DNA of 64,000 nt from the NCBI GenBank assembly GCA_019454225.1, contig CP075370.1, positions 3,590,001-3,654,000 of the forward strand. The letters run 5' to 3'. The notes below the pieces were generated by a model. It was not told the DNA's origin. It did not search any database and saw only the letters and a list, made by a program, of their open reading frames with translations. Shown here one piece after another: positions 32,194 to 41,627 of the stretch (position 1 is its first letter; each line of letters starts with the position of its first letter). A program made the translations under genes and the position numbers. The DNA is from Paracoccaceae bacterium. GTDB lineage: Bacteria > Pseudomonadota > Alphaproteobacteria > Rhodobacterales > Rhodobacteraceae.

Positions 32194-33215
32194 CCGATAC
32201 GCACATGGCGCGCGAGGTCGCCGAGATCCCGCAGGCCGCCGCCCGGTTCCTTGCCAAGGCGCGAGGCCAGGTTGGCGCCGCTGCAGCCGCGCTGCGGGCC
32301 GTCGACCCCGGCCTGATCGTGACCGTCGCCAGGGGATCGTCGGATCATGCCGCCACCTACCTGAAATATGCCGTGGAGCTTTCGGCCGGTATTCCGGTTG
32401 CTTCGGTTGGTCCCTCGGTCGCGTCGATCTACCGCCGTCCGCTGCGCCTGACCGGGGCGGCCTGCATCGGCATCTCGCAATCCGGCCAGAGCCCTGACAT
32501 CGTCGAGATGATGCGCGCGGCGGGTGCCGGGGGGGCCCTGACGCTTGCGCTGACCAATCACGGCGAAAGCCCGATGGGGCGCGCCGTGGCGCATGCGATC
32601 CCGCTGATGGCGGGCCCGGAACGGTCGGTCGCCGCCACCAAGACCTTCGTCGCCTCGGTTCTGGCGGGTCTGGCGCTCGTGGCCGAGTGGCAGGAGGACA
32701 ACGCGCTGCGTTCCGCCCTGTCGAACCTTCCCGACGCCCTTTCGGCGGCGCTTGCGCTCGACTGGTCGGCGCTTGAGGACCGGCTGGCGGTCGCGCAGTC
32801 GCTCTATGTTCTCGGGCGTGGTCCGGCGTTTGCGATCGCCTGCGAGGCGGCCCTGAAGGGCAAGGAAACCTGCGGCCTGCATGCCGAGGCCTATTCGGCC
32901 GCCGAGGTGCTGCACGGTCCGGCCGCCATCGTGCATGCGCGGTTTCCGGTGCTGGCGCTCGGCGTCGACGATGCCGCGCTGCCGCAGGTCGGCGCGACGG
33001 CGGAACGGCTGGCGGCGCAGGGGGCGGACGTCTTCATCACCGGGGTCCAGGTGCCCGGCGCGGCAACGCTGCCCTCGGTGCCGGGGCTGCACCCGATGGT
33101 TGCGCCGCTGGTGATGGCAACCGCCTGGTATCGTTTCGTCGAGGCACTGGCGCGGCGACGCGGCTATGACCCCGACACGCCACCCCACCTGCGCAAGGTG
33201 ACGGAGACGGTCTGA
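32190..33215 (+). CDS. SIS-domain protein, probable glucosamine-6-phosphate deaminase (GlmS-like, NagB-II)
   Basis: A 341-aa protein of two SIS domains without the glutaminase domain of GlmS. Landmarks are VTVARGSSDHAATYLKYAVE, CIGISQSGQSPDIVEMMRAA, the VAATKTFVASVLAGLAL segment, VLGRGPAFAIACEAALKGKETCGLHAEAYSAAEVLHGP (with the catalytic Glu/Lys region of the isomerase fold). Stand-alone double-SIS proteins in nag loci act as the alternative GlcN-6-P deaminase NagB-II. It would convert the NagA product to fructose-6-P and ammonia. It is translationally coupled to the regulator and to nagA. Confidence 0.85.
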   Translation: MTDTHMAREVAEIPQAAARFLAKARGQVGAAAAALRAVDPGLIVTVARGSSDHAATYLKYAVELSAGIPVASVGPSVASIYRRPLRLTGAACIGISQSGQSPDIVEMMRAAGAGGALTLALTNHGESPMGRAVAHAIPLMAGPERSVAATKTFVASVLAGLALVAEWQEDNALRSALSNLPDALSAALALDWSALEDRLAVAQSLYVLGRGPAFAIACEAALKGKETCGLHAEAYSAAEVLHGPAAIVHARFPVLALGVDDAALPQVGATAERLAAQGADVFITGVQVPGAATLPSVPGLHPMVAPLVMATAWYRFVEALARRRGYDPDTPPHLRKVTETV

Positions 33216-34348
33216 TGCCAGCCTTCACCCTTGTCGGGGCCGATGTCTTCGACGGCACGGTGCTGCACCCTGGTGCCGGGCTGGCCGTCGAGGATGGCGA
33301 GATCGCGGCGATCCTGCCGCCCGGGGCCCCGCCGATGGGCCCGGCGGTTCGGCTGGACGGCGGGACGCTGGCGCCGGGCTTCCTGGATCTCCAGGTGAAC
33401 GGCGGCGGTGGCTGGCAGGTCGACGGCACGGCAACCGCCGACCGGATTGCCGGTCTTTGTCAGGTCCACGCCCGGCTGGGCGCGACGGGCATCCTGCCCA
33501 CCCTGATCACCGACACGCCACAGGCAACCGCGCGCGTCATCGCGGCCGGATCAGCCGCGGCGCGGGCGCGGGTTCCGGGTTTCCTGGGGCTGCACCTCGA
33601 AGGCCCGCATCTCGACCCGCGGCGCAAGGGTGCGCATGACCCTGCCCTGATCCGCCCGATGACCGACGATGACCTCGCGGCGCTGATCGCGGCCCGCGGC
33701 GCCCTGCCCGCGCTGATGGTGACACTGGCCCCCGCGGCCGCGACACCCGCGCAGATCGCGCGGCTTGCGGCGGCCGGGGTGACCGTCAGCCTGGGCCATG
33801 CCGATTGCACGCTGGCCGAGGCCAGCGCCGCCATGGCGGCGGGAGCGGCCTGCGCCACCCATCTGTTCAACGCGATGTCGCCCCTTGGCCATCGCGAGCC
33901 CGGACTGGTCGGCGCCATCCTGTCGTCGGACCTGCCGGCCGGTCTGATCGCCGACGGGATCCATGTGGTAGGCGAGACGTTGCGCGTGGCGCTCGCCGCG
34001 CGGCCCGACGGGCTGTTCCTGGTCTCCGACTGCATGGCCTTTGCAGGGTCCGGCCTGACCGAGATCACACTGGGCGGGCGTCGCATCCTGCGACGGGGGG
34101 GGCAACTGACGCTTGAGGATGGCACCCTGGCGGGGGCAGACCTGACGCTGCCGCGCGCCGTTTCGGTTCTGGCGTCGCTCGGCGTGCCGCTTGCCCGGAT
34201 CCTGGCCATGGTCACGACGACACCCGCCCGGCTGATCGGGGCTGCGGCGGGCCGCCTCGGCCCGGGTTGCCGTGCCGATCTGGTGCATCTTGCCCCCGAC
34301 CTGTCGCTTGCCGCTGTCTGGCGCGGGGGCGTCCCGCTGACGCACTGA
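33215..34348 (+). CDS. nagA: N-acetylglucosamine-6-phosphate deacetylase
   Basis: A 377-aa amidohydrolase of standard NagA length. Landmarks are LAPGFLDLQVNGGGGWQ, LGLHLEGPHLDPRRKGAH (metal-binding Glu), VSLGHADCTLAEA and ATHLFNAMSPLGHREPG (His ligands), GLIADGIHV, and LVSDCMAFAG with the catalytic Asp. It deacetylates GlcNAc-6-P from the kinase or from MurQ. The start overlaps the SIS gene stop (TGATG). The last gene of its operon; an imperfect hairpin (CGGCCCG at 34350, CGGGCCG at 34371) follows without a T-run. Confidence 0.93.
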   Translation: MPAFTLVGADVFDGTVLHPGAGLAVEDGEIAAILPPGAPPMGPAVRLDGGTLAPGFLDLQVNGGGGWQVDGTATADRIAGLCQVHARLGATGILPTLITDTPQATARVIAAGSAAARARVPGFLGLHLEGPHLDPRRKGAHDPALIRPMTDDDLAALIAARGALPALMVTLAPAAATPAQIARLAAAGVTVSLGHADCTLAEASAAMAAGAACATHLFNAMSPLGHREPGLVGAILSSDLPAGLIADGIHVVGETLRVALAARPDGLFLVSDCMAFAGSGLTEITLGGRRILRRGGQLTLEDGTLAGADLTLPRAVSVLASLGVPLARILAMVTTTPARLIGAAAGRLGPGCRADLVHLAPDLSLAAVWRGGVPLTH

Positions 34349-34414
34349 TCGGCCCGTCGGGCGATCTGTTCGGGCCGGGCGACGACGGGGCGGGGTGAAG
34401 GGCGCGGGGTGAAA

Positions 34415-34489
34415 TGGTGCCCCCTGTCTGGATTGAACAGACGACCTACCGCTTACAAGGCGGTTGCTCTACCGCTGAGCTAAGAGGGC
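34415..34489 (-). tRNA. tRNA-Thr (anticodon TGT), CCA encoded
   Basis: On the minus strand acceptor GCCCTCT pairs with AGGGGGC, the D-arm is GCTCAGCGGTAGAGC, anticodon arm ACCGC-CTTGTAA-GCGGT has anticodon TGT, and the T-arm is GTCTGTTCAATCCAGAC. The CCA is encoded at 34415-34417. Confidence 0.95.
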
Positions 34490-34637
34490 ACGGCTGCGGG
34501 GATAGCATTCTGCCTTCTGCGGTGCAATCCCGGTGCCGGGGCCGCGCAAACCGCCCGGTGGCGGCGGAAAACCGTTCCCCTGCCGCCGAACATGCGGCAT
34601 GCTGGCGCCAGCCCCCCGCCAAACCGGACCGCTGCCG

Positions 34638-35777
34638 ATGACGCGCCACGATTCCTCGCTGACACCCCTGCAGGAACTGCGGGCCAATGTGGACACGCCG
34701 TTTTCCCAGGCGCTCGCGATGCCGAAGTCGGTCTATGTGTCGCCCGATTTCGCGGCCCTGGAACAGCAGCACATCTTCGCGCGGGAATGGCTCTGCGCGG
34801 GCCGGGCCGAGGCTTTGCCGAACCCCGGCGACTATCTGACGATGACAATCGCGGGCGAGCCGGTGATCGTGCTGCGCGACGGTTCGGGCGCGCTTCGGGC
34901 CATGTCGAACGTCTGCCGGCACCGGATGTCGACGCTGCTGGAAGGCCGGGGGAACGTGCGGTCGATCGTCTGCCCCTATCACGCCTGGACCTACAACCTG
35001 GACGGCACGCTGCGGGGGGCGCCGGCGATGGCGCTGAACGATGCCTTCTGCCGCGACCGGATCGCGCTGCCGCGGGTGCGCTGCGTCGACTGGCAGGGCT
35101 GGATCATGGTGACGCTGAACCCCGACGCACCCGACCCGGCCGCGCGGTTGGCGGATGTCGAGGCGCTGGTCGGGAAGTACCGGATGCAGGACTATGTCGA
35201 GGCGTTCCGGGAGGAGTTCGACTGGAACACGAACTGGAAGGTGCTGGCCGAGAACTTCATGGAAAGCTACCACCTGCCGGTCTGCCACGCCGGCACCATC
35301 GGGCCCACGGTCGACCTGCTGAAGATGACCTGCCCCGAGGGGCTGCCCGCGTTCAACTATCACTACATCATCAAGAACGACGCGCTTGACCTGACGCTGG
35401 CGCATCCGTCGAACACCACGCTGCAGGGGGATGACAGGCGCACGACCTGGCTGCTGTCGATCTATCCGGCGCTCCTGATCACGCTGTCGCCGGGTTATTT
35501 CTGGTACCTGTCGCTGACGCCGGAGGGGCCGGGGCGGGTGCATGTCCTGTTCGGCGGCGGACTTGCCCCGGAATTCGTCGAGGACCCGAAGGCGCGCGAG
35601 CATTTCGCGCGGCTGAAGGCGCTGCTGGACGATGTGAACGTCGAGGACAAGGGCTGCGTGGAGCGGGTCTATCGCGGGCTGTGTGCCGGGCTTTCGGACC
35701 CCGGACCGCTGAGCCATCTGGAGCGTCCGAATTATGACTTCGCGCGCTATGTGGCGGGGATGATGCCGGGGGGCTAG
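34638..35777 (+). CDS. Rieske-type aromatic ring-hydroxylating/choline monooxygenase-like oxygenase, alpha subunit
   Basis: A 379-aa protein. The Rieske [2Fe-2S] site is CRHRM...CPYHAW (Cys93, His95, Cys112, His115). The catalytic mononuclear iron site is in NFMESYHLPVCH, followed by a C-terminal START-like domain. Length and the NWKVLAENFMESYHLPVCHAGT pattern resemble the choline monooxygenase/quaternary-amine oxygenase branch (CntA/YeaW-like) rather than classic benzene dioxygenases. No reductase or beta subunit is adjacent. ATG 34638 begins after GCTGCCG; no strong ribosome site is seen. Substrate is unknown. It is followed by intergenic repeat copy 2. Confidence 0.82.
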   Translation: MTRHDSSLTPLQELRANVDTPFSQALAMPKSVYVSPDFAALEQQHIFAREWLCAGRAEALPNPGDYLTMTIAGEPVIVLRDGSGALRAMSNVCRHRMSTLLEGRGNVRSIVCPYHAWTYNLDGTLRGAPAMALNDAFCRDRIALPRVRCVDWQGWIMVTLNPDAPDPAARLADVEALVGKYRMQDYVEAFREEFDWNTNWKVLAENFMESYHLPVCHAGTIGPTVDLLKMTCPEGLPAFNYHYIIKNDALDLTLAHPSNTTLQGDDRRTTWLLSIYPALLITLSPGYFWYLSLTPEGPGRVHVLFGGGLAPEFVEDPKAREHFARLKALLDDVNVEDKGCVERVYRGLCAGLSDPGPLSHLERPNYDFARYVAGMMPGG

Positions 35778-35781
35778 CCAG

Positions 35782-35863
35782 GCGTCCCACCGTGGGACGC
35801 TTTTCGAACCCAGCAATATCAATGGCTTGACACTTCCGTCTTAACCATTTCTTAGCGATTGGT
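35782..35863. repeat. Intergenic repeat element, copy 2
   Basis: It is the second copy of the element at 6941: identical 19-bp palindrome (35782-35800), TTTT, 15 bases to an identical ATATCAATGGCTTGA (35816-35830), then 21 bases to TTAGCGATTGGTG. Both internal spacings equal those of copy 1. Here the middle also reads TTGACACTTCCGTCTTAACC, combining a consensus -35 with a TTAACC box like an alphaproteobacterial CtrA half-site. It sits between the convergent Rieske and deacetylase genes. Confidence 0.7.
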
Positions 35864-35888
35864 GTTGGGCGGCGACGCCGCCCGCACC

Positions 35889-37049
35889 CTAGAGCCCCGC
35901 CTGAAGCCGGTTGACCAGGCGGCCCAGCATCGCGTCGCAGCGATCGAGCTGTTCGACGGTGACGAATTCGTCGGGCTTGTGACCCTGTGCCATCGACCCC
36001 GGCCCGCAGATCACGACCGGCAGGCCCAGGCGTTCGGCAAAGAGACCGCCCTCGGTGCCATAGGCCACCTTGATGGTGCCGTTCGCGCCGGTCAGCCCCT
36101 TGACGAAGGCGACCACAGCGGCACCGGGCGGCGTGCCGAGGCCGGGATAGCGCATGGTCTGCTGGAATTCGACCCGGGCGTCGGCATCGCCGGTATCGGC
36201 CACGATCCGCGCCGCCGCGGCGCGCAGATCGGCAAGGATGGCGTCGGGATCATCCTCGGCCAGGTTGCGCACCTCGTATTCCAGCGTGCAGAGGTTCGGC
36301 ACGATGTTCAACTGCGTGCCGCCCCGCAGGCTGCCCACGTGAAGCGTGGTGTAGGGCACGTCATAGTCGCCGTCGCGGGCACCGGACGCGGCGATGCGCG
36401 CCTGCGCCGCGCGCACCGCAGCGACAAAGTCGGCCCCCATGTGCAGGGCGTTCAGCGCCAGCGGTGCCAGGGCGGAATGGCCCGAGCGGCCGTGGAAGGT
36501 GGCGCGGACGCCCACCTTTCCCTTGTGTCCGGTGGCCACCTGCATCTCGGTCGGTTCGCCCACGATCACCATGGCGGGCCGGACCGGCGCCCCGTCGAGC
36601 AGGTCGATCAGCGACCGCACGCCGATGCAGCCCACCTCTTCGTCATGGGACAGCGCGAGATGCAGGGGATGGGCCAGCCGCCGCCCTGCCGCCGCAAGGG
36701 CGGCGGCGAGTGCGCAGGCGACAAAGCCCTTCATGTCGGCGGTGCCGCGTCCGTAGAGGCGCCCCGCATCCTCGGTCAGCCGGAAGGGCGGATGCGTCCA
36801 GTCCTGGCCGTCCACCGGCACGACATCGGTGTGCCCCGACAGCATCACCCCGCCCCGGTCCGCGGGACCGACCGTGGCATAGAGATTGGCCTTGCCGCCC
36901 GAGGCATCGGGCACCAGCACCGTCGGCACGCCCGCGTCATGCAGCAGATCGCGCGCATAGTGGATCAGGTCGAGGTTCGGGCGGTGGCTGACCGTGTCGA
37001 AGGCAATCAGCCGGTCGAGGATGGCGCGGGTCTGGGGAAGGGCGTTCAT
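35889..37049 (-). CDS. argE: Acetylornithine deacetylase-type M20 peptidase
   Basis: A 386-aa M20 metallohydrolase. Metal and catalytic motifs are [36 protein letters not shown] and [17 protein letters not shown]; the C-terminal metal His lies in [17 protein letters not shown]. The lid domain is [20 protein letters not shown]. The overall pattern is ArgE, which hydrolyses N2-acetylornithine to ornithine; related amide substrates are possible in this family, especially since many Rhodobacterales use ArgJ for biosynthesis. It converges on the Rieske gene and is divergent from the acyl-CoA synthetase. Confidence 0.85.
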   Translation of the reverse strand: MNALPQTRAILDRLIAFDTVSHRPNLDLIHYARDLLHDAGVPTVLVPDASGGKANLYATVGPADRGGVMLSGHTDVVPVDGQDWTHPPFRLTEDAGRLYGRGTADMKGFVACALAAALAAAGRRLAHPLHLALSHDEEVGCIGVRSLIDLLDGAPVRPAMVIVGEPTEMQVATGHKGKVGVRATFHGRSGHSALAPLALNALHMGADFVAAVRAAQARIAASGARDGDYDVPYTTLHVGSLRGGTQLNIVPNLCTLEYEVRNLAEDDPDAILADLRAAAARIVADTGDADARVEFQQTMRYPGLGTPPGAAVVAFVKGLTGANGTIKVAYGTEGGLFAERLGLPVVICGPGSMAQGHKPDEFVTVEQLDRCDAMLGRLVNRLQAGL

Positions 37050-37184
37050 CGGGGCCTCCGGTTGTCGCCCATGTCATCCGCCATGGCGGGGGGACGCAAG
37101 AGGCCGTGCCGCCGGGGGCTTGCCCTGCCGGCCGCCGCCGCGCCACCATGCGCGGGTGGCAAGGGCCACCGGGGAGGACATCAG

Positions 37185-38885
37185 ATGACCGAAAGCCTGC
37201 GCCCCGGCGCAACATCCATGGTGCGGGGCCCGGTGGAGCCGCCCCTGTGGGATGTGACGATTCCCGCGATGCTGGCGCGGACCTGCGCCGTCCGGCCCGA
37301 GGCCGAGGCGGCGGTGTTCACCGACAGCGGGCTGCGCTGGACATGGGCCGATTTCGCGCGGGCGTTGGACGGGCTGGCGACGGGCCTGATGGAGCTGGGG
37401 GTGGCGCGGGGCGACCGTGTGGGCATCTGGTCGCCGAACCGGCCCGAATGGCTGCTGACCCAGTTCGCCACGGCACGGATCGGCGCGATCCTGGTCAACG
37501 TGAACCCGGCCTATCGGGTGGCGGAGCTGGAATTCGCGCTGCGCAAGGTGGGGGTGTCGGTGCTGATCCAGGCCGCGGCCTTCAAGTCGTCCGACTATCT
37601 GGCGATGATCGCGGCACTTGCGCCGGAACTGGATGACTGCGCCCCCGGCCGGCTGACGAGCGCCCGGCTGCCCGACCTGCGCGCGGTGGTGCGGATGGGC
37701 GCGGGGGCGACGCCCGGCTGCCTGTCGTTCGACAGCCTGGCCGCCACGGCGCCCGACGCCGGGCGGCTGGATGCCGCCACCGCCATGCTGGACCCTGGCG
37801 ACCCGATCAACATCCAGTTCACCAGCGGCACCACCGGCCTGCCCAAGGGGGCCACGCTGACGCATCGCAACATCGTCAACAACGCGCGTTTCACGACGGC
37901 GACGATGCGGTTCTTGCCCGATGACCGGCTGTGCATTCCGGTGCCGCTGTATCACTGCTTCGGCATGGTGATGGGCACGCTGGGCTGCGTGGCGCAGGGC
38001 GCGACCATGGTGTTCCCCGGCGAGGGGTTCGACCCGCTGGCGACGCTGGCGGCGGTGCAGGCGGAACGCTGCAGCGCGCTGTACGGCGTGCCGACGATGT
38101 TCGCCGCGATGCTGGACCATCCGCGCTTTACGGAATTCGACCTATCCACATTGCGGACGGGCATCATGGCGGGTTCGCCTTGCCCGATCGAGATCATGAA
38201 GCGGGTGGTGGCGCAGATGCACATGGGACAGGTGACGATCGCCTACGGGATGACCGAGACGTCCCCGGTGAGTTTCCAGAGCCATGTCGACGACCCGCTG
38301 GACAAGCGCGTGACGACGGTGGGGCGCATCCATCCGCATCTGGAGGTCAGGCTGGCGGGGCCCGACGGCGAGCCCGTTCCGGTCGGGCAGATCGGCGAGT
38401 TGTGCACGCGGGGCTATTCGGTGATGCAGGGCTACTGGGCCGATTCCGAGCGCACGGCCGAGGCCATCGACCCCGAGGGCTGGATGCATACCGGCGACCT
38501 GGCGACGCTGGATGCCGAGGGGTACTGCAACATCGTGGGCCGGGTGAAGGACATGCTGATCCGCGGCGGCGAGAACGTCTATCCGCGCGAGATCGAGGAA
38601 TTCCTGTTCGGCCATCCGGCGGTGCAACTGGTGCAGGTGTTCGGCATCCCCGACCCGACCTATGGCGAGGAGGTCTGCGCCTGGATCGTGCTGCGCCCCG
38701 GCGCCACCGCGACCGAGGAGGAGATCCGCGACTGGTGCCGGGGACGGATCGCGCATTACAAGGTGCCGCGCCATGTGCGGTTCAGGGGGGAACTGCCGAT
38801 GACGGTGACGGGGAAGGCGCAGAAATTCCTGATGCGTCAGGCGATGGTGCAGGAACTGGGCCTGACCGAGATCGCCACGGCCTGA
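37185..38885 (+). CDS. Medium/long-chain acyl-CoA synthetase (AMP-binding)
   Basis: A 566-aa adenylate-forming enzyme. The P-loop motif is [23 protein letters not shown]5 [15 protein letters not shown]7/A8 [36 protein letters not shown] and A10 Lys in [10 protein letters not shown]. The sequence resembles the ACSF2/FadD3-like AMP-binding group acting on medium-chain or branched acids. It adenylates the acid then forms the CoA thioester in the cytoplasm. ATG 37185 follows GGGGAGGA. It is convergent with mprF, only 7 bases apart. Chain-length preference is not readable. Confidence 0.93.
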   Translation: MTESLRPGATSMVRGPVEPPLWDVTIPAMLARTCAVRPEAEAAVFTDSGLRWTWADFARALDGLATGLMELGVARGDRVGIWSPNRPEWLLTQFATARIGAILVNVNPAYRVAELEFALRKVGVSVLIQAAAFKSSDYLAMIAALAPELDDCAPGRLTSARLPDLRAVVRMGAGATPGCLSFDSLAATAPDAGRLDAATAMLDPGDPINIQFTSGTTGLPKGATLTHRNIVNNARFTTATMRFLPDDRLCIPVPLYHCFGMVMGTLGCVAQGATMVFPGEGFDPLATLAAVQAERCSALYGVPTMFAAMLDHPRFTEFDLSTLRTGIMAGSPCPIEIMKRVVAQMHMGQVTIAYGMTETSPVSFQSHVDDPLDKRVTTVGRIHPHLEVRLAGPDGEPVPVGQIGELCTRGYSVMQGYWADSERTAEAIDPEGWMHTGDLATLDAEGYCNIVGRVKDMLIRGGENVYPREIEEFLFGHPAVQLVQVFGIPDPTYGEEVCAWIVLRPGATATEEEIRDWCRGRIAHYKVPRHVRFRGELPMTVTGKAQKFLMRQAMVQELGLTEIATA

Positions 38886-38892
38886 CGCGGGG

Positions 38893-41274
38893 CTAGCGCA
38901 GATGCGCGACGGGTCGCGCGGTCGAGGGTTCGGCGGTCAGCAGCCCGCGCGGCACCGCGCCCAGCCGCAGCGCGACCTGCCAGACCGCCCCGCCATCGCC
39001 CGCGCCCTCGGCCCTGCGGGCCAGCGACACGGCCGGGCAGCCGTCGTCGCGCAGCCGAAGGACAAGGGCGGCGAGCAGAACCTCGGCCAGATCGGCGGCC
39101 ATGCCCTCGGCCGCGACCAGGCTGGCGGCAAGGCCGGGCTGCCACCAGAGCCGCGCCTGCGCGACCTCGGCCCCGTTGCGTTGCAGGATGGCGCGGGCGG
39201 GTGTGGCCGGGTCGGCGCCGCGTTCGACGCGGAAGGACATGCCCGCCGCGAAGGCGCGGGTCAGCGCAGCCTGGAGATCGGGGGCGATGGCGGCCTGGTC
39301 CGGCCGCTGCGAGAGATCGAGCACGGCCTCGGCTCCGGCGCGGTTCACCGCGAGGCCGATGTCGATGGCCAGCGCCGCGTGATCCTCGGGCAGGTTCTGG
39401 AACACCGGCCGGGCACCCGCGCGCCGCGCGGCATCGGCAAAGAGACCGGCCAGTTCCTCGATCTCGGGTTCGGTGCCCTGCGGACCGGCGTCGGATATCC
39501 AGGCCCCGGCCGCGATGCGGAACCCGATGAAGGCGCCGCCCTTGGGCGACAGCATCAGATGCTGCGCCAGCCCGAGCGCCCGCGCCGCCGCCGGATCGCC
39601 CGCAGCGGCGGCGATGGCGACCGCCCGTGCCCGCAGGTCGACGTCGGGCGGCTGCGGGCGGTAGCGCGGGCCGTGCAGCAGCAGCGCAAGCGCCGTCACG
39701 CCGACCAGCAGTCCGCCCACCAGCCCCGCCCGCCAGGCGCGGGGCGCGCGTTCGTCCATCGCGAACTGCCACCACAGTTCATGTGCATAGGGCGTGGACT
39801 TGTGTGCGAAGAACAGCACGAACCCGAAGGCCGCGATGGTGGACAGCACCAGGATGATCCAGCCGGGCGACATGGCGGCATGGGTCAGGATCGCGCGGCG
39901 GTGGAACACATGCCGGAACGGCAACAGGACCAGAACCCCCGCCGCCAGGGCCGCCGCCCGCTGCAGGTCGAACCCGTCGACAATGGCCACGACCGCGCCG
40001 GCCGCCATGGTGGCCACGGCCAGCAGCCAGGCCCCCAGGCTGCGCCGGACCACGCCCAGCGCCAGCACGATCAGCCCCGCGCCAAGCGCCGATGACAGAA
40101 GCGCAGACCCCTCGACAAAGGCCAGCGGCAAGAGCGCCTGCGCGGCCTCGGCGGCGTCGGATGTCGGAGGCACCAGGGCGGCCAGGCTCATCCACAGGCC
40201 CGAGCCGAAGATCATCGCCGCCAGCACCAGCGGGGCCAGCGGCGACACCGCGTTCAGCCCCGGTGCCATCACACCGAGCAACCGGCCGAGGGCCGTCTGC
40301 CCGCCCGCGCCGCCCACGGTCTGCCAGAGTTCGAAGATCGCCAGGACGATCAGCGCCAGCGCGAAGGGCAGCAGGTAGTAGGTGAGCCGGAACAGCAGGA
40401 GCGCGGCCGCCACCTGCCCCACCGGCATCGACGCGGGCATGGCGGCGATCACCACCGTCTCGAACACGCCGACGCCGCCGGGAACGTGGCTGATGATGCC
40501 GGCCATGGTGGCGGCGGCAAAGACCGCAAGGAACGTCAGGAACTCGAGGTCGGACGACGGCAGCAGGATGTAGAGCGTCAGCGCCGAGAACCCGATGTCG
40601 GCCGCGCTGAACACCACCTGTCCGGCCAGCACCGGCAGGCTGGGCGCGCGCAGCGAGAAGCGCCCGATCCGCAGCGCCCGCCCCGAGACCGAGGCGATCA
40701 CCAGCGGCACGACGATGGCCGCGATCGCCGCGAGCGCGACCGTCCGCACCATGGGCGCCCCGAAGGGTATGATCGCGGCAAGCGCGCCGGGATGCGCCGC
40801 AAGCGCCGCAAGCCCCACCAGCGTCGCCGCCACCCCGAAGGACACGGCGGCGAAGGTGGAGACGGCGGCGACGTCATAGCCATCGAGCCCGAGCCGCGAA
40901 TAGACGCGCCAGCGCACCGCGCCGCCCGAGACCGCCGAAAGCCCGATGGTGTTCCCGAAGGCATAGGCCATGAGCCCGCCGGTCAGGACCACCGGGATCG
41001 GCAGCGGCTTGCCGATGTAGCGAAGCGCGGACCAGTCATAGCCTGCAAGCGCCAGATAGCCGCAGAGCGTGGCCGCTAGCGCCACGGCGACGGTGCTCCA
41101 CGGTGTCTGGTGAATCTGGTCGACCACCTCGCGCAGGTCGACCGGCGCCAGAAGGCGTTGCAGCGCATAGAGGCCGAGCGCGAACAGCGCCGCCGTGACC
41201 AGATAGGGCAGAATCGCCTTCAGGACGGCCCATCGGTCCCGCACGGGTGGGGATGGCAGCCCGGCCGCGTCCAT
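38893..41274 (-). CDS. mprF: MprF-like phosphatidylglycerol lysyltransferase/flippase with atypical C-terminus
   Basis: A 793-aa protein. Residues 1-330 form an LPG-flippase/UPF0104 domain with helices and the signature GNTIGLSAVSGGAVRWRVYSRLG, then SHVPGGVGVFETVV. More helices follow to about 560. The cytosolic DUF2156 part begins LSPKGGAFIGFRI and continues RPVFQNLPEDHAAL, VLDLSQRPDQAAI. After GMSFRVERGADP the expected ISDxWL, SLG, NLGMAPLSG and C-terminal YNFQGLR-type motifs of active synthases are not seen; instead it reads ARLWWQPGLAASLVAAEG and ends RPVAHLR. ATG 41274 is used. The flippase part is confident; aminoacyl-transfer activity is doubtful. Confidence 0.82.
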   Translation of the reverse strand: MDAAGLPSPPVRDRWAVLKAILPYLVTAALFALGLYALQRLLAPVDLREVVDQIHQTPWSTVAVALAATLCGYLALAGYDWSALRYIGKPLPIPVVLTGGLMAYAFGNTIGLSAVSGGAVRWRVYSRLGLDGYDVAAVSTFAAVSFGVAATLVGLAALAAHPGALAAIIPFGAPMVRTVALAAIAAIVVPLVIASVSGRALRIGRFSLRAPSLPVLAGQVVFSAADIGFSALTLYILLPSSDLEFLTFLAVFAAATMAGIISHVPGGVGVFETVVIAAMPASMPVGQVAAALLLFRLTYYLLPFALALIVLAIFELWQTVGGAGGQTALGRLLGVMAPGLNAVSPLAPLVLAAMIFGSGLWMSLAALVPPTSDAAEAAQALLPLAFVEGSALLSSALGAGLIVLALGVVRRSLGAWLLAVATMAAGAVVAIVDGFDLQRAAALAAGVLVLLPFRHVFHRRAILTHAAMSPGWIILVLSTIAAFGFVLFFAHKSTPYAHELWWQFAMDERAPRAWRAGLVGGLLVGVTALALLLHGPRYRPQPPDVDLRARAVAIAAAAGDPAAARALGLAQHLMLSPKGGAFIGFRIAAGAWISDAGPQGTEPEIEELAGLFADAARRAGARPVFQNLPEDHAALAIDIGLAVNRAGAEAVLDLSQRPDQAAIAPDLQAALTRAFAAGMSFRVERGADPATPARAILQRNGAEVAQARLWWQPGLAASLVAAEGMAADLAEVLLAALVLRLRDDGCPAVSLARRAEGAGDGGAVWQVALRLGAVPRGLLTAEPSTARPVAHLR

Positions 41275-41401
41275 TGCGTTCGATCCTTTCGCGCCGCGGT
41301 TCCGCGAACCGGCATTCCGCCGGTGATGTAGGCCACCCCGGCCGCGCGCGCCAGTGCCCCGCGCCACAGGCGCGGTTCCGTCGGCAAGGTATTGGCGGAA
41401 G

Positions 41402-41477
41402 TGGTGAGCCCGACAGGATTCGAACCTGTGACCCACTGATTAAAAGTCAGTTGCTCTACCAACTGAGCTACGGGCCC
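41402..41477 (-). tRNA. tRNA-Lys (anticodon TTT), CCA encoded
   Basis: On the minus strand acceptor GGGCCCG pairs with CGGGCTC, the D-arm is GCTCAGTTGGTAGAGC, the anticodon loop CTTTTAA has anticodon TTT, the variable loop is GGGTC and the T-arm ACAGGTTCGAATCCTGT. CCA is encoded at 41402-41404. Confidence 0.96.
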
Positions 41478-41627
41478 ACTGGAGGCGCCTGCTAGGCAAA
41501 GTCGGGGCGGTGGTCAACCCCCAATCGCAGCAAAGCCGGGCGACGCGGCGGCAGCCGCAGGGCGGCCGACCGGGACGGCTGGTGGCCGCGGAGGCCGGGC
41601 GCCCCCGCCGGGATGTGCCGCCGGCGG

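Noticed and set aside
34350-34377. Terminator after nagA
   Set aside because: The 7-bp stem has a 14-base loop and no T-run, too weak to list as a terminator.
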